Source: Ligustrum vulgare
Taxonomy: Eukaryota; Streptophyta; Magnoliopsida; Lamiales; Oleaceae
Length of the DNA stretch: 64,000 nt
Assembly: GCA_963555705.1 (NCBI GenBank)
Contig: OY743168.1
Location: 24,000,139 to 24,064,138 of the forward strand
Reading direction: 5' to 3'
Positions 42,787 through 55,477 of the stretch are shown one piece after another (the first letter of the stretch is position 1; each line of letters opens with the position of its first letter). The notes below the pieces were generated by a model. The model searched no databases, was not told where the DNA came from, and saw only the letters and a list, made by a program, of their open reading frames with translations. The position numbers were made by a program, and so were the translations under genes.

Positions 42787-45700
42787 TCTAGCATGCATTT
42801 AACTCACTCCTCTGAAGTTGCACGGCAACTAAACATTAAAGATTCTTAAGATTTGAATGGCAAAAACACACTAGGTAGAAACAAAAGATACTAGAATATA
42901 GGAAGCAGAATATTCAAAAATATTTTTCTTCAAAACAATCAAAGACAGAAATTAAGAATAGAGATGACCTGCTAAAGAGTTCCTTGCTAACCAACCTTAT
43001 TCTGTCGCAGTGATTGCTCAACCTGCCAGAGTTTTGGTTTACGAATAGCATGCCATCTGCACTACCAGCAACTTCACAGTTTTCACAGTGACTCAACCGG
43101 AACAAAGAAAATCATTGGTACCATAACTATACCTGGAAGTCACTGCATGAGCATTCCCAAATAGCACCCCTCTCACAGCAATTGAAGCAGCAGCAGACTG
43201 TATAATATTCTCAGCTTCAAAGTTTCGAGTTAGAGTCCCACCAAGAGTGCCAAGAAGAAAGTCAGCATCACTTAAATACGATGAGACAGACCATGCATCA
43301 TCAATTGCGTCCTCATTCACAAAATCTAGAACTGCAAGCATCATAAGAACAATAGAAGTCTACAAAAGTCACCAATAATGTGGTAATGCTTCATACAAAC
43401 TCAGGAACAGAATTTTAAGTTATTTTTTCCTCCAATAGCAAATTTAACATTCTAGCTTGGAAAATCAAGTTTTAGATGTAACAATATCACAAAATAGTAC
43501 AGGCCTACCTGCTTATTGTCTATTGCAATGAAATTTGTAGAACAAAGCCTTTAGCCAAATGGATGTGATTTCAGATATTTATCTCCTTACATATTTGAAA
43601 ATGTATTAAAGAAAGTACAAACTAAATATAATCGCAAAATACATACAGACAAACTGTTACCATTTTCATGCAGAAAATCAGCAATGGCCCTTGTTTCCCC
43701 ATGTGCTTGACAAAGCACAGTTTCGGGAGAATCCATTTTGAGGGGTAACCTGACAAATTTGTCCTTTAGAAGAATCGCATTTCTATCTACAAAAAGAACA
43801 CGATGAGCTCAAAAATAAAATATATGTCTTTGATATAATTTTCTTCTGTTCAACATCATTTAAACTTTCAGGCACTGAAAACTACTGATGATAAGATATG
43901 GAAGACGATAAATTGTCCTCTACTGCATATTTCCTTAAAGATAAAGTTACAACAGATATACCAGGCACAGATAAAATTCCAGACTCTCTTTTGTTGTGCA
44001 AAAATTTGCCCAGTGCATGAAATAACGACAACGTTTCATCTCTTCCAAATGGTAAATAAATACCACCATTTAAATGATTGTTCTTGTCCATATCTTCTTC
44101 TGGATGTGTCACGGAGTTCTTGGGAAAAGATTGAGAATTCATTGGAAATGGTTTCAGACAGAAGTACTGTAAAGATGTTATTGCGCTTCTAATATCCCCT
44201 CCACTGGATTTCGCTATTAGATCAATTTGTTCATCTCCCACTTCAAATTGCTCATGTCTGCATATTTTTGAAAGTGTTCTTTTAATGGAGGGTAGTATGA
44301 TTGGATTAAAACTCACCTGCAAGATCCATTAAGATTTTACATAACCATCAGATACAACAGGTGAACAATTACAGTAAAGAAAGTTAAGAGAAGCAACCTT
44401 ACAAGCCCCAGCATTAAGTAAGGATAACTGGAGTTCCTCCCAGTAGCGGGTGTTATACTCTGCAGAGTCAGATTTGCCAGAGTCATTGATCAATATGGCC
44501 GTTGGAAGATGAACTGATCGCAAAAGTAGATGCAAGCACCTATGGAGTCTTCCATAAGCAAATTTCCCATATACCACAGGAAGATCATCAATCAATAGTA
44601 TGATTGACGATGGAGATGTTCTGGTCATTGATGACAATCCATACTTCCTTATCCTTTCAACAAAACTTTCAAACTCATCCATCTTTGACGTGTAGCGTAT
44701 CCCTAGTTCACATTTAGTCAAGAATCATTATGCAAATAATCAGGAAAGTGGAACAAACAGAACAAAATGTAAAAGCATTACCACAATAATAAGATGCTAT
44801 ACGAATGGAGGACGTGGATTATGATTCTTACAAGAATAAAGGATATGTACAAGATTGTACAAATTACAAAAGTGATAAGTTCACCAGCCATACTGCAAAA
44901 CTATGGGAGGCCGGATTGAGTTTATAATTAACAATGTTCAGAAAACCGAAAACCGGTTCGACCCGGAAAAGGTAACGGGTCAAAGTTCAGAAGGTCGAAC
45001 CGGGTTGAACCAAGGTCGAGCCGATTTCAATTAAAAAAATTAAATAATTATTCATGAAATTACAAAAGTTTTTTTTAAAAAAATTATTTTACAAATTAAC
45101 CAACATTCACTCATATAGAAATAAAAATCATACATAAAAATAATTTTTTTATATAAAAACTAAATAGTAATATACAATAATATAAAATATATAACAAAAT
45201 ATTCTTTAATTTAAGAATTACTAATTCAAAGAAAATATAGATTTATCGTTGTTAATTTATTATACTATAATCTATTTAAAAATCTCAAAATATATTAATA
45301 TTAATCTATAAAAAAAGTAAGAAAAAATAATATTAAATAACCTAGTTGGGAGATGATAAATGATATATAAAAATAGTTTTTTTTAAAAAAGAACAAAACA
45401 ATTAAAGAAAAATGAAAGCCTAAAGAATAAATAAAAAAAAAAAAATATGAAAAGCCTCCCATCCCACATCGGAAGTGGGATGGGAGGGGGAAGGACAACA
45501 GCCCTTTATAAAAGGGCTGTTGTCTCTCCCTCTTTAATTCAAGAATTGGGGGTGGCATTTTAAAGTCCCGCCCCCTGAAGTTCAGTTAAATTTTTAATTT
45601 TGTTTATTTTTATTTTTTTAAAACCGTTTTTTAAGGTTTCAAAATCCGGACCGGTTGACCGGGTTGCGGTTTAACCGTCAAAAAACCCGATTTCCGGTCC

Positions 45701-48700
45701 GATTTTTAAGGAGGCGGTTTTATGGCTTGACCGGACCGGTTTTCGGTCCGGTTTCCGGTTGAACCAGCCGGTCCGGTCCAGTTTTCTAAACGTTGATAAT
45801 TAAGTGTGATTCAAAGGTCTTGGGGAACCAGATTGAGTTTGCCCCTGTTTGGTGTCGAGTTTTTGTGATTTTTTGAAGAATGTGTGATTTAAAATTGTTT
45901 GAAAAGTCAAATATTGTAAGTTTGACTAAGAATGGAATGTTGAAACTGAGGCTCCGTTCTTTTATAAATTAATTTGCAATTTATTTCACTACAAGACAAA
46001 AAAGACACAAAAATTAATTTACACAATTTCCCATACTAATTTTTAACCCAATATCTTACCTAGAAAACACAAATAAATCAATCAAATAATTTTAATTCCA
46101 ATTTAAATCTAGCCAAACAGAGGCTGAGTTTGAAAAAATGTTGGATTTTAAGTTGGGGGCTCAAACAAGGGCTTTATGGTGAAAACACACACAAACTACT
46201 ATGGAGGCCCAAAGGCCAATTTAGGATTCAAGTGGAACAGTCTACTAAAAGGATCAAGATTCCCCAATGCTTTTACTGATTTAGAAAACTGAAATAGCAT
46301 ATGATAGGGTGTCCAAATAAAGCCAGAAAATAGTACGAGTAATATAAATATTATCGAGGATGTGTAATATGGAGAAATCACAAAGATGAGATGTAGTGGA
46401 GATAATATCAATATTATTGAGGTCATATATACAATGAGCAAACACAGGTGTGAGATGCAGGGTGGTGGTAGTAGAAAATTTTCTATTACCGTATGATTGC
46501 ATCAAAGTTCTCTCTTCAGTCCTTAACTCCTTATATTTTACTTAAGTATGGGTAATGACTCATTCAAGATGAGATTTGCTGATATATATTTTGCGTTGAT
46601 GACATAGTTTTTCATATTCTCTTTTCATCTCCATATTCTCTTTTCATCAAGAGCAAGTGTTTTCGGTTATTGTGTAATTTGAAATAATGATAATTTAAAT
46701 TTAGGCACTATTTTCTTTTGTCTTCTCATCTAATGAGCAAATAAGGTTTTTCTTCTCTCTTCTAAGGAATGAAGGAAAGAAAAAAATAAAATCTTCCCTT
46801 TTTCTCCAATTTTTCTCTAAATTAACAAGAAGGTACGGAAAATACTTCAATGGTATATGCTCCAAGATCGCACTCTCTCTTCAATTTCAACATAGCCATT
46901 TGAGATTTTATCAAATATCGGAAAGATATATTTGGGCTATTATTACACTAGTTATGGTTAAGTTTCAAAATGTAACTTAAAAATTTTAGAAGAGATGAGC
47001 AAACATATGAGGTCAAACATAGGAGGTAAAATACTCTTGTGTAATATAAGTAAGAGAACAAATTTTCATGCCAGATTTACAAAATTTCTGTGGCTGAATA
47101 AATGGGTGAAATCGGTTTTTATGGGGTTCAAGGGGTTCGAGAAACCCTCAGAAGGGATAGAAATCACCATTGTCATAACAAAATTATCCTAAAAACTAGC
47201 TCAACCGAAAAAGGATTACTTTCGCATTCATATTAAACGTCCATGGAAGAATGCTAAGACCCTGAATAGGAAATTCTTTACTAGTTAATTGTAAGACTAA
47301 TCCTAGAATGTCAAACAATCCTTGAGGCACTGCAGTAAATAAATAATTCAAAACTGAAAACAGCGGATATTTTCTATGCCAAAGAAGAAATAAACTTAAC
47401 TCCTAAACTTAGCAAAATTGAATTTCTTTTCAGCATCTAAACCATTGATTCGCCATTGTTAAAAGGTTCATTACAGAATATTCACGTCCAACTATTTTTC
47501 TTTGAAATGGAACCCAGTCACAGTGGCTGCGTTATAAACTTTGTACCAGCCATAAAGAAGATGCTCTATTTTCACCATTCCCCATAATCATTTTGCATTG
47601 CAGGTAAAATATAGAATCCAGATAGACCATCCATAAATATACTAAAACAAGAAAGTCATTTCTTAGCATTGTGCATAATTGCATTAATGGGTATATAGAG
47701 ACAGATACAGATACACGCATGGGCACGCGCAATTACAGCTGTATTTAAGATGGGAGTACCTAAAATTGAGTTATGTAAAGTCATATTCTCTTAATATATT
47801 TGAACCCATAGGTACATATTCACAACAAAATGCAGAATCACAAACACACAAATGCATGGGCGTGCATGCACGCATGCACCAATAAGCTTGAAATACCTGA
47901 ATTTGAGTTGTGCAGGTGCTCTTGCCAAATTGTGGGAGTAGGAGTGTTCCATTCATGAACTTGAGCTCCAAGGTTAGATGCAACGGAATAGACAGTTGCC
48001 TGCGATATAAGAGTATAGAATGAATCATTTCATGCAAAACCAAAAACTATTGTGTTTTAGAATTTAGAATGAGAATGCTTGAGATATAGAAACAAAACAA
48101 TAATTTTTTTCACATTCTGGCCACCTATCTATAGGAGAGAAATGACATACAGATTTTCCAACTCCAGCTAGTCCAGAGATGAGGAGAATGTTGCTATGTG
48201 AATTTTTCTGCACAGAGTTCAGAATAATAGAAAAGATTCACATAAGAATTTGAAAAGTATGTGTAACCCTCAAAGAAATACCATATCATTATATGACCAC
48301 TTAATTAATGATTAAGGCTTGGTAGAAGCAAAAAACTTGTGAAACAACACAATGCAGTTCATTACTTTGATATATTCAATCAAGGATCCTTAATGAATCT
48401 TCTAAAAAAGCTTTTCCTGCTTCTGTGTATGCCATTATCTTTCCATGAGAATCGGTGGGTGAATAAGTAAATATAGGAACTTTAAGAGCTATAATAAATG
48501 CACGGATCGGCTAAAATCAACAAGCAGTTATGTTCAAAACAATGAGTGCGCTTAATGATTATTAGGCTTACATTAATTTTATTATTAGCAGAAGAAAGGC
48601 TGTAGCTGTGGCCCTTTAGTCTTTAATTAGAGACAGTATTATTATTTTAATAGTTTGAATATTTGCTATTCTGTAATAGTCTTGGAAATATGCTTATATT

Positions 48701-50376
48701 AAAGAAGTTAATGTGAAGTCAATCTAGAGTTTTGCATTCAATCTTGTTACTTGTTCTAGTCGACGAAGTATTTCAAGTCTATAGACCTCCTCATGTATTT
48801 ATGTTATCAAGAGGATTCTGTAATTATTATGTCATGTTTTATGCCTGAATGGAGTTCTTGATTCATTTTCCACTAAACCTGCTTATTCTCCTATTCCTCT
48901 TTCTTCCCGCACTTTTCAATACAACCCCCTGATTCGTATCCTAGAATAAATACTAGACAATCCAATTTTTGCAAATAAAAAATCAATCAGCATAATGCAC
49001 AATCCAAGGAAAACAAACAGCTCCAGAATTTATAGATAGCAGTTATACACTCGCACAAGGTCTGAATTCTCGACATGGTGACCCTCCATAAAAGAAATGA
49101 TTGTTCTCTTACGAACCCTTTCCAGACAGCGTAAGGACAAAAAAAAAAAAAAAAAAGAATCTTTAGAACAGATAAGAACATTAAGGGAAGAGGTATTTCC
49201 AGAAGTGAAGAGGTCTATAGCCAAAGGTTGAAAAAAATCATGGATTCACCAAGCAATAGAACCCAATAAGTTATGAAGATAAAATTGGGTCTTATAATAA
49301 GCTGAAGTATCTAAACTTTTACCCCCTAAAAAAAAGAATACGAAGAAAGTACCACAGAAGTTCTCAGTCTCTCCTCAAACCATGATTTAACTTCATCAAC
49401 CTGAAAAACGAGAATGAGAAAATAAACGTTCAATAAAGTCACTACTGACTAATTTTGAGTTAAAGGTATCTATACCTTCTTCTTCTGAACAGCTAGCTCC
49501 TCCAAAGATCTAGGCTTATATTTATCTACCCAAAGGCCCATATTCGTCCCAGAACCTATATCATATCCATTACATTCAGCATGAGTCAGAAATAAAAAAC
49601 ACATGTTAAGGTATACAGTTCAGCAGGACTATGACAGTATCATTTCAAAGTAATTAGAAATATTTACATATACAAAAGCAACTCAATCAAAATTTTAAAC
49701 AAGACTAAACAGGTAAATAAATACAACATATGTGAAACGGAATATGCAACACTAAACTGTAACTGGAAAGGGCAGCATGGAAGATCCGTATTGCAATTAA
49801 ATGCATGTAACCACGAAGACACGTATACAGGAATAATATTAACGGTAAAAATCCTAACAAGAGAAGGTATAATTCTCCATAAACATGGGGAAGCAGAGAA
49901 AACAAGCTAATTTTACACGGGCCGAGAAAATGCGATCTCAGTACTGAAAACTCTAAAAGTAGCATACCAGAAGACTTGAACTGAGGGAACCCTTGATCAA
50001 AATCCTCACAAAAACGTTTAATCTGCAGTCAATAATCCCAAGTTTGACAAATAGAACCCATGGAAAATTACATAAGTAATACCAAGCATATAAAGAGTTA
50101 AACACAAAATTAACACAATAACAATTCACACATTAAACATGCACACAAATAGACGTCATCAAATAAGAAATGTACCACATCAAAACCGTCACTATTGGAA
50201 TCGTGAAACACCCGTGAACGGGAATCAGAGAGTGGGGTCCTATTAACCCTCTTGCGACTTCTTCTAACAGGAGCTGATTTTGAGTAGCTGGAATTAGTTT
50301 TTAATAAGAAGACTTTGTCGTCTTCTTCGTCGGACGATGAGATGACGACGGCAGAACTTCTTTTCACCTTCCCCAT
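42212..50376 (-). CDS. RAD17: Cell cycle checkpoint clamp loader RAD17
   Basis: Twelve exons on the minus strand: 50,176-50,376; 49,968-50,022; 49,476-49,555; 49,353-49,400; 48,151-48,207; 47,897-47,999; 44,398-44,702; 43,962-44,316; 43,661-43,786; 43,133-43,331; 42,996-43,056; 42,212-42,421. All introns are GT-AG, the phases fit and the sum is 1,800 nt (599 aa plus stop). Exon 1 ([11 protein letters not shown]) is basic and Ser-rich. Then come [16 protein letters not shown], the Walker A motif GLAGVGKS (exon 5) and the Walker B-like ILLIDDLP (exon 7). Further marks are [31 protein letters not shown] and [21 protein letters not shown]17 joins RFC2-5 to load the 9-1-1 clamp on damaged DNA in the nucleus and activates the ATR checkpoint. 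The acidic tail ends DDEIEDW. No defect is seen; intron 6 is 3.2 kb and holds a hAT-type element. Confidence 0.95.
42750..42784. repeat. (CA)n microsatellite in the last intron of RAD17
   Basis: About 17 CA units in intron 11 of RAD17. Confidence 0.95.
44932..45795. mobile_element. Non-autonomous hAT-type element in RAD17 intron 6
   Basis: 864 bp with perfect 8-bp duplications ATAATTAA (44,924-44,931 and 45,796-45,803). Terminal inverted repeats are CAATGTTCAGAAAAC and, at the other end, CAACGTTTAGAAAAC. The sub-terminal regions are rich in CCGGTT/GGACCGG repeats and the middle is very AT-rich. No transposase is present. Confidence 0.88.
45455..45523 (+). promoter_or_regulatory. USE-plus-TATA, snRNA-type promoter motif with two hairpins inside the hAT element
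   Basis: TCCCACATCG (45,462-45,471) equals the upstream sequence element of plant U-snRNA genes, and TATAAA begins at 45,507, 35 bp after it, the spacing of pol II snRNA genes. The USE is in a hairpin (CCTCCCATCCCAC/GTGGGATGGGAGG) and the TATA box in another (ACAACAGCCCTTT/AAAGGGCTGTTGT). No snRNA follows. Function is inferred from motif and spacing only. Confidence 0.4.
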
Positions 50377-50415
50377 TGCAGAAAAAATTGGGGGAAAATA
50401 GGAAACAAAATTAAA

Positions 50416-50423
50416 ATTCCCGC
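50416..50423 (-). promoter_or_regulatory. E2F-type site in the RAD17 promoter
   Basis: ATTCCCGC, read here on the plus strand, fits WTTSSCSS and lies 40 bp upstream of the RAD17 ATG. E2F control is common for plant replication and checkpoint genes. Confidence 0.5.
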
Positions 50424-50810
50424 TCTTTGTTAAGACACAGACAGTAAATAAAATCAAATCCACGAACTGCTAAAAATAAGATTTCCCAATCCCTGTTAAG
50501 ATTCAAACAGTAAATAGGAAAGTGCTATTGCCGATTGAAGAATAATTGGCAGTGGTAACTCTGGTGTTCTTCGGCGTAATGGGGTTAAGAAAACGCGGGT
50601 GTTCATCGGCAAAAGTGCAGAGCGTACCGAAGAAGCTGAATTGGAATATTGGGGCCACTTATCCAAGGATGTAAATGAGTTGAGCCGGGTCAGCTCGCGA
50701 GCTTTGGGCCTTTGGCGCATAATCGGAGCTTTCTTGGCCCGAGCCAAATAAATAAGGCTAGTCTTGAGCTTCGTCGGGTCGGGTCGGGTCGGATAATCGG
50801 ATTACATTTT

Positions 50811-51781
50811 GGGGAAATTGCGCTGGACACTTAAAAAATATCATCAAATTGAAGAATACGTTTGCAATTGAATGACATTGGAAAATACTGTCTTCTTCTT
50901 CCGTCCCTGCTTCTTCACGACTGGCCCGACTGCATACCCGTGCAAGCTTCTTCCCCGATTTCTTCTTCCTTCTGACCTTCTCTAGCCACCATCGCTGCTG
51001 GCTTGCTGCTGCTACTTCTACACCCGACCATCGATCATTGTTACTGCGTGCTATATTACATCTCTACATTCCGCTTGATTGCCTACCACCGCACAACCAC
51101 CAAGCCACCACCGCTGCAGCACCGACGAGATCATTGCTTCGAGCAGCACCGCGACGGTTGAGTGTGATATTTTTCTGTTGCGTGGTTGTGTTAGTGTTCG
51201 GCTATTTGGGGTCCCCGATTGGAGCTATTGGAAGTGGTCGGCGGTGGTGCACAGTGAGGCGTGCCGGTTGTTGTGATAAAGATGGAGTTGCAGACGAAGT
51301 TGTTGGGAATAATGTTGAAAGATGCAGCTGTACAGCTGCAACACCTCTTCTACTCTGATTCTGCTTGGCTGAAAATAAGAAAATATTGCGTGAAAATCGT
51401 TTGATTCTAGTTTGAGACAAAGTTTCATAATTAAAAGTGTAAAGTTTCAAGTTATGATATTATAATTTCGCTCAAAGTATCATAAAAAATTAATAAAGTT
51501 TCATATTTTGATACTAAAAATTTGAAGTCATATTCTGATACTTTACAAGTATTTTATGATACTTTAAGTATACTGTTGTGAAACTTGTAAAGTATTATAA
51601 GATACTTGCAAAGTATCATGTTGTGATACTTGTAAAGTATCACAGGATTCTTTCAAAATATCATGCTGTGAAACTTGTGAAAACAGTATTTTTCAAAAAA
51701 AAATGAAGTATTTTTCATTTTTTTAAAAATGAAGTAAATTCAATTATGATAAAAAAATATGGGTATTTTTGCAAACGTCCC
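50811..51781. mobile_element. Mutator-like non-autonomous element 2
   Basis: 971 bp, bracketed by perfect 9-bp duplications TTACATTTT (50,802-50,810 and 51,782-51,790). The ends GGGGAAATTGCGC and, on the other strand, GGGACGTTTGCAAAAATACCC resemble those of element 1 in reverse orientation. It contains a gene-like GC-rich stretch (50,950-51,350; the frame is open to LLLRAILHLYIPLDC but unrecognised) and an array of GTGATAC/AAGTATCA motifs (51,430-51,690). Confidence 0.8.
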
Positions 51782-51790
51782 TTACATTTT

Positions 51791-53335
51791 TTATTTTTTT
51801 TCAATTCTGAAATTTAAGAAAGCATTTGTTAAAAGTTTTGTATTTAAAAACATATTTTTTTATACTTTCGAGGTAAAAAGTAATTTGGAGAATTGTGTTA
51901 TTTAAAAACATATTTTTTTATAGTCAAACAGAGTATAAAATTCTTTTGAATAATGTAAATTTTGTTCATTTTTAATATTAACATGGGCTAAAAAAAATAA
52001 GGCTCGTAAAATTTTGTGCGTTTTTTCATTAACAAGGATCGAATCACATCTGTTTAAAATGTTAATAAATGTGAGATGAGCACACACATGCTCAATAAGC
52101 ATAATATGGTGCACAATTGTGTTCTTGTACGTAGCATATTTATAATAATACAATTCGATATATTTTACGTAACAATCAATCATTCATATCATATTATATC
52201 AGTTATGCAGTTCGGTATATTATCAAAATATATGTATATCCGAAATAATTGGTATATCAAAATCGTGATATGTTGTAGCTATCGTATCATCGGCTATTGA
52301 ACTACAGATTTGTGTCGTAATATCCAATTATAGCCATGATATGCCATCGGTACTCTATCGTCAGTTACTCATACATTATAGATATTTTTCAACATTAATA
52401 AATGTACATTGTACTGATAGATATAATTATACAAATGCAATGTATGACATTGATGGACCTCTACGGTTCTCATATTGTACCCTTGTGCTCAACAATATTT
52501 CATATCAATTTCGATATCGATAGGGGGACCATGATAAATCAATCAATACGAGTTAATCTTTTTGCTTTAATTAACCCATAAAAGTTAATTTTCAATTACA
52601 ATGTTCACCATAATAGTCAACGAGGTTGCTTCAAATGTGCAATTATCAATATTGCCAATAAAAATTACAATAACAATATGGTACAATACATGATATGTAC
52701 ATAATCAATTCTTTCAATGTAACTAGTTTTGGTACGTTCGTTGCACTCGTATTGCCAGTATTTTCCTTCCATAAAAGTTTCGAATAATGATTTCTTATTT
52801 GATACTCTCCCTATCCCATAAAGATATATTCATTTTTATTTTTACACGGATTAAGAAAACATAATTATTATATGTTGAAATTATAAAAATTTTTACACTT
52901 TACCTAATATACCCATACATTAAACAATAAGTAGTTCATATGTGTTGATAACAATGCATATTAAATAGGAGTATATTAAAAAATTAAGATATTAATATAA
53001 TCTCAATAAGGAAAGTAACTTATAATTTGCGACAAACAAAAAAAGAAAAACGAAAGAAAAAATTAATGAAATATGAAATACATTGCTAATTGATCATTTT
53101 AAATGACTAAAATTTTGTTACAGTTTAGTACTTCGAAAATAATGTAACGAAGTATTGTGCGAAAGTTTCACATCAATATTAAGATATTGCTATTACGACT
53201 TTATTTGAACTCTCATAATTAACTTAACGAAAAAAATAAGTAACACAAAACGATAAAAATAGAAATATGAGAAGGTCTCCATAAAGATGTCCAAGGTAAT
53301 CTTTGAACAGGTGACTGAATATTGCATTAAATTCA
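51791..53335. other. AT-rich intergenic stretch, no gene seen
   Basis: Very AT-rich, with short chance ORFs only. No terminal repeats or domains recognised. Confidence 0.4.
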
Positions 53336-53339
53336 TTTG

Positions 53340-54110
53340 TTGCCCGCATGGTGTTTAATTGGATGAATATTGCCTAAAATTAATTGGATGAATAGTGCAT
53401 AAATTGATGGAAAATCCGGGCAATTTGTCCTCATAGTTTTTAATTGGATGAATAGTGCATCCAATTGTTGTCCGCGTAGTATTTAATTGAATGAATAGTG
53501 CATAAATTGATTGAAAATTCGAGTAATTTGCTCACATAGTATTTAATTGGATGAATAGTGTTTAATTACAATTGAAATTGTCCCTAAATAGGATGAATAG
53601 TGTTTAATTTCAATTTGATGAATAATAGTGCATCCAATTGCAGTCCGCATATAGTGTTTAATTGCAATTAGAATAGTGTCTAAATTGGATGAATAGTGCA
53701 ATTTAATTGTAATTGGATTGGATGAATTAATTGGATGTATAGTGTCTAAATTTGATGAATAATGTTTAATTGCAATTGGAATAGTACATAAATTGAATGA
53801 ATAATATTTAATTGCAATTGGATTGAATAAATAGTGTCAATTGTTGCCCTGTATAGTATTTAATTGGATGAATAGTGTCTAATTTGGATGAATAGTATTG
53901 GAATAGTGCATAAATTGGATGAATAGTGTTTAATTGCAATAGAATTGGATGAATAGTGCCAATTTAATTGTAATTGGATTGGATGAATAGTGTCTAAATT
54001 GGATGAATAGTATTTAATTGAAATTGAAATAGTGTCTAAATTGGATGAATAATATTTAATTAAAAGTGGATTGGATGAATAGTGCCAACTTAATTGAAAT
54101 TTTATTAGAT
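53340..54110 (+). repeat. Degenerate minisatellite of TTGGATGAATAGTG units
   Basis: About twenty copies of GGATGAATAGTG joined by variable spacers such as TTTAATTGCAATTGGATT, GTCTAAATT and GCATAAATT. Spacing varies between about 20 and 60 bp, and two or three unit types are interleaved. No open frame is maintained. Confidence 0.85.
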
Positions 54111-55196
54111 TAATAGCACAATTGAAGGTTTAATCTTTTATATATAGTTAAGTTAGATAACTCAATCATCTCATTTAATTACACCTCACTTATACAAATC
54201 TTATTGAGTCTTATTTGAATTGTATTAGTAGTAATCATGTTTAAGGTAATCACGATACATGTGTCTCAATTCAAGTTATTACTCATATAAGATAATTAAA
54301 CATACCATATCCACGTTAACAATTAAATAAGTAGATTAAGCATATTCAATCACGTTATCAATTACAAAGTCAAATATGTATATTATGTTCATGTATCAAT
54401 TAAGCATATTTTACTCAAGTAAAAGTAAACATTCATCCCTTCACGCTATCAATCAAATAATTTATATAAACATATTCCATTCACAATAGCAATCAAATAA
54501 GTCTATTAAACATGTTATAATCACATTAGCATATTCAATTCATCTTGATAGTATCTATTTCTTTTTCTCCATTTTATTCGAATTTTATACTATATTTCTC
54601 ATTTTCAATAAGTATGAAATCATTTTCTAAACCTATATTTATTAATTATAAACTCATTATAATCTTATATTGAGCACAAATACATTTGTCGAACCTTGAT
54701 TGATCCATAACTTACCTTTGACTATACATTAAATGTAAAGGAGTTTTGGTGCAATCCAATTGGTTTATAACTTAATAGTGTATAATAGGTCCACGTGTAT
54801 ATATTTATTAAAATAAAATATGTGAACTTTCATTGGTCCACTACTTACCACTTTTAACTTTCATTTGCCAACTTCTAATTGTATTATCAGGATCATTATA
54901 CCCATAATTATTAACATTATTAAACGAATATTATGTTTTCCTTTAATTCACAATAACTTGAGCATATTCTAATCAAGTAAGCATAATTCATTCATATCTT
55001 ATGAAATCATATAATTCAATTAAGCTCTTTGTAATCATATAAATCACAAGTAAAACGTGCTATCAATCACATTATTATTTTGTTAGAGGTCAACTGCGTA
55101 TTCATTTAATTTTTATGTTGCACTTGTCTATATTTAAGCAAAACCCGCTATCGATAGTAGTTTAATGGTAAACATGGGCATCCATCGAGTCACTTA
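54111..55196. other. AT-rich intergenic stretch, no gene seen
   Basis: AT-rich, with repeated short phrases such as CATATTCAATCAC and AATCAAATAAGT near 54,300-54,560. No gene or element ends recognised. Confidence 0.4.
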
Positions 55197-55204
55197 AAAA
55201 AATC

Positions 55205-55469
55205 AGTGTCGCTTTGTCGACAAGCGCGAAAAAAGTGTTTTGAAATTTTTTTATCTAAAAAGCGCGAGCAGTGCGCGAGTAAGCGCGCCCGAAGCACGCA
55301 GCTGCCCTTTTTTTCCATTTTTTTTTATTACTTGTTCAAGTACGGGTAAAATTTAAATCAAATATCTAGGAATTGAAAAAAGCTTTTTAACGCTTACCCC
55401 CTTTTAAGCTTCAAAAGCTTGACTATTGGGCTTCACGCTTCGTCACGCTTCACGCTTTTTAAAACACTG
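55205..55469. mobile_element. hAT-type MITE with GCGCG/AAGCG subterminal repeats
   Basis: 265 bp, starting CAGTGTCGCTTT and ending AAAACACTG, with perfect 8-bp duplications AAAAAAAT (55,197-55,204 and 55,470-55,477). The interior repeats AAGCGCG and CACGCTTC. No coding sequence. Confidence 0.85.
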
Positions 55470-55477
55470 AAAAAAAT

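Noticed and set aside
45841..46130. Possible small MITE in RAD17 intron 6 (CCTGTTTGG and CCAAACAGAGG)
   Set aside because: Matching ends are short, alternative borders exist and no convincing duplication was found.
51902..52523. Several 60-93 aa open frames on both strands
   Set aside because: AT-rich chance frames without domains, start context or repeat structure.
53340..54110. CRISPR-like array
   Set aside because: Repeats are degenerate, spacers recur and are of unequal length, and this is plant DNA.
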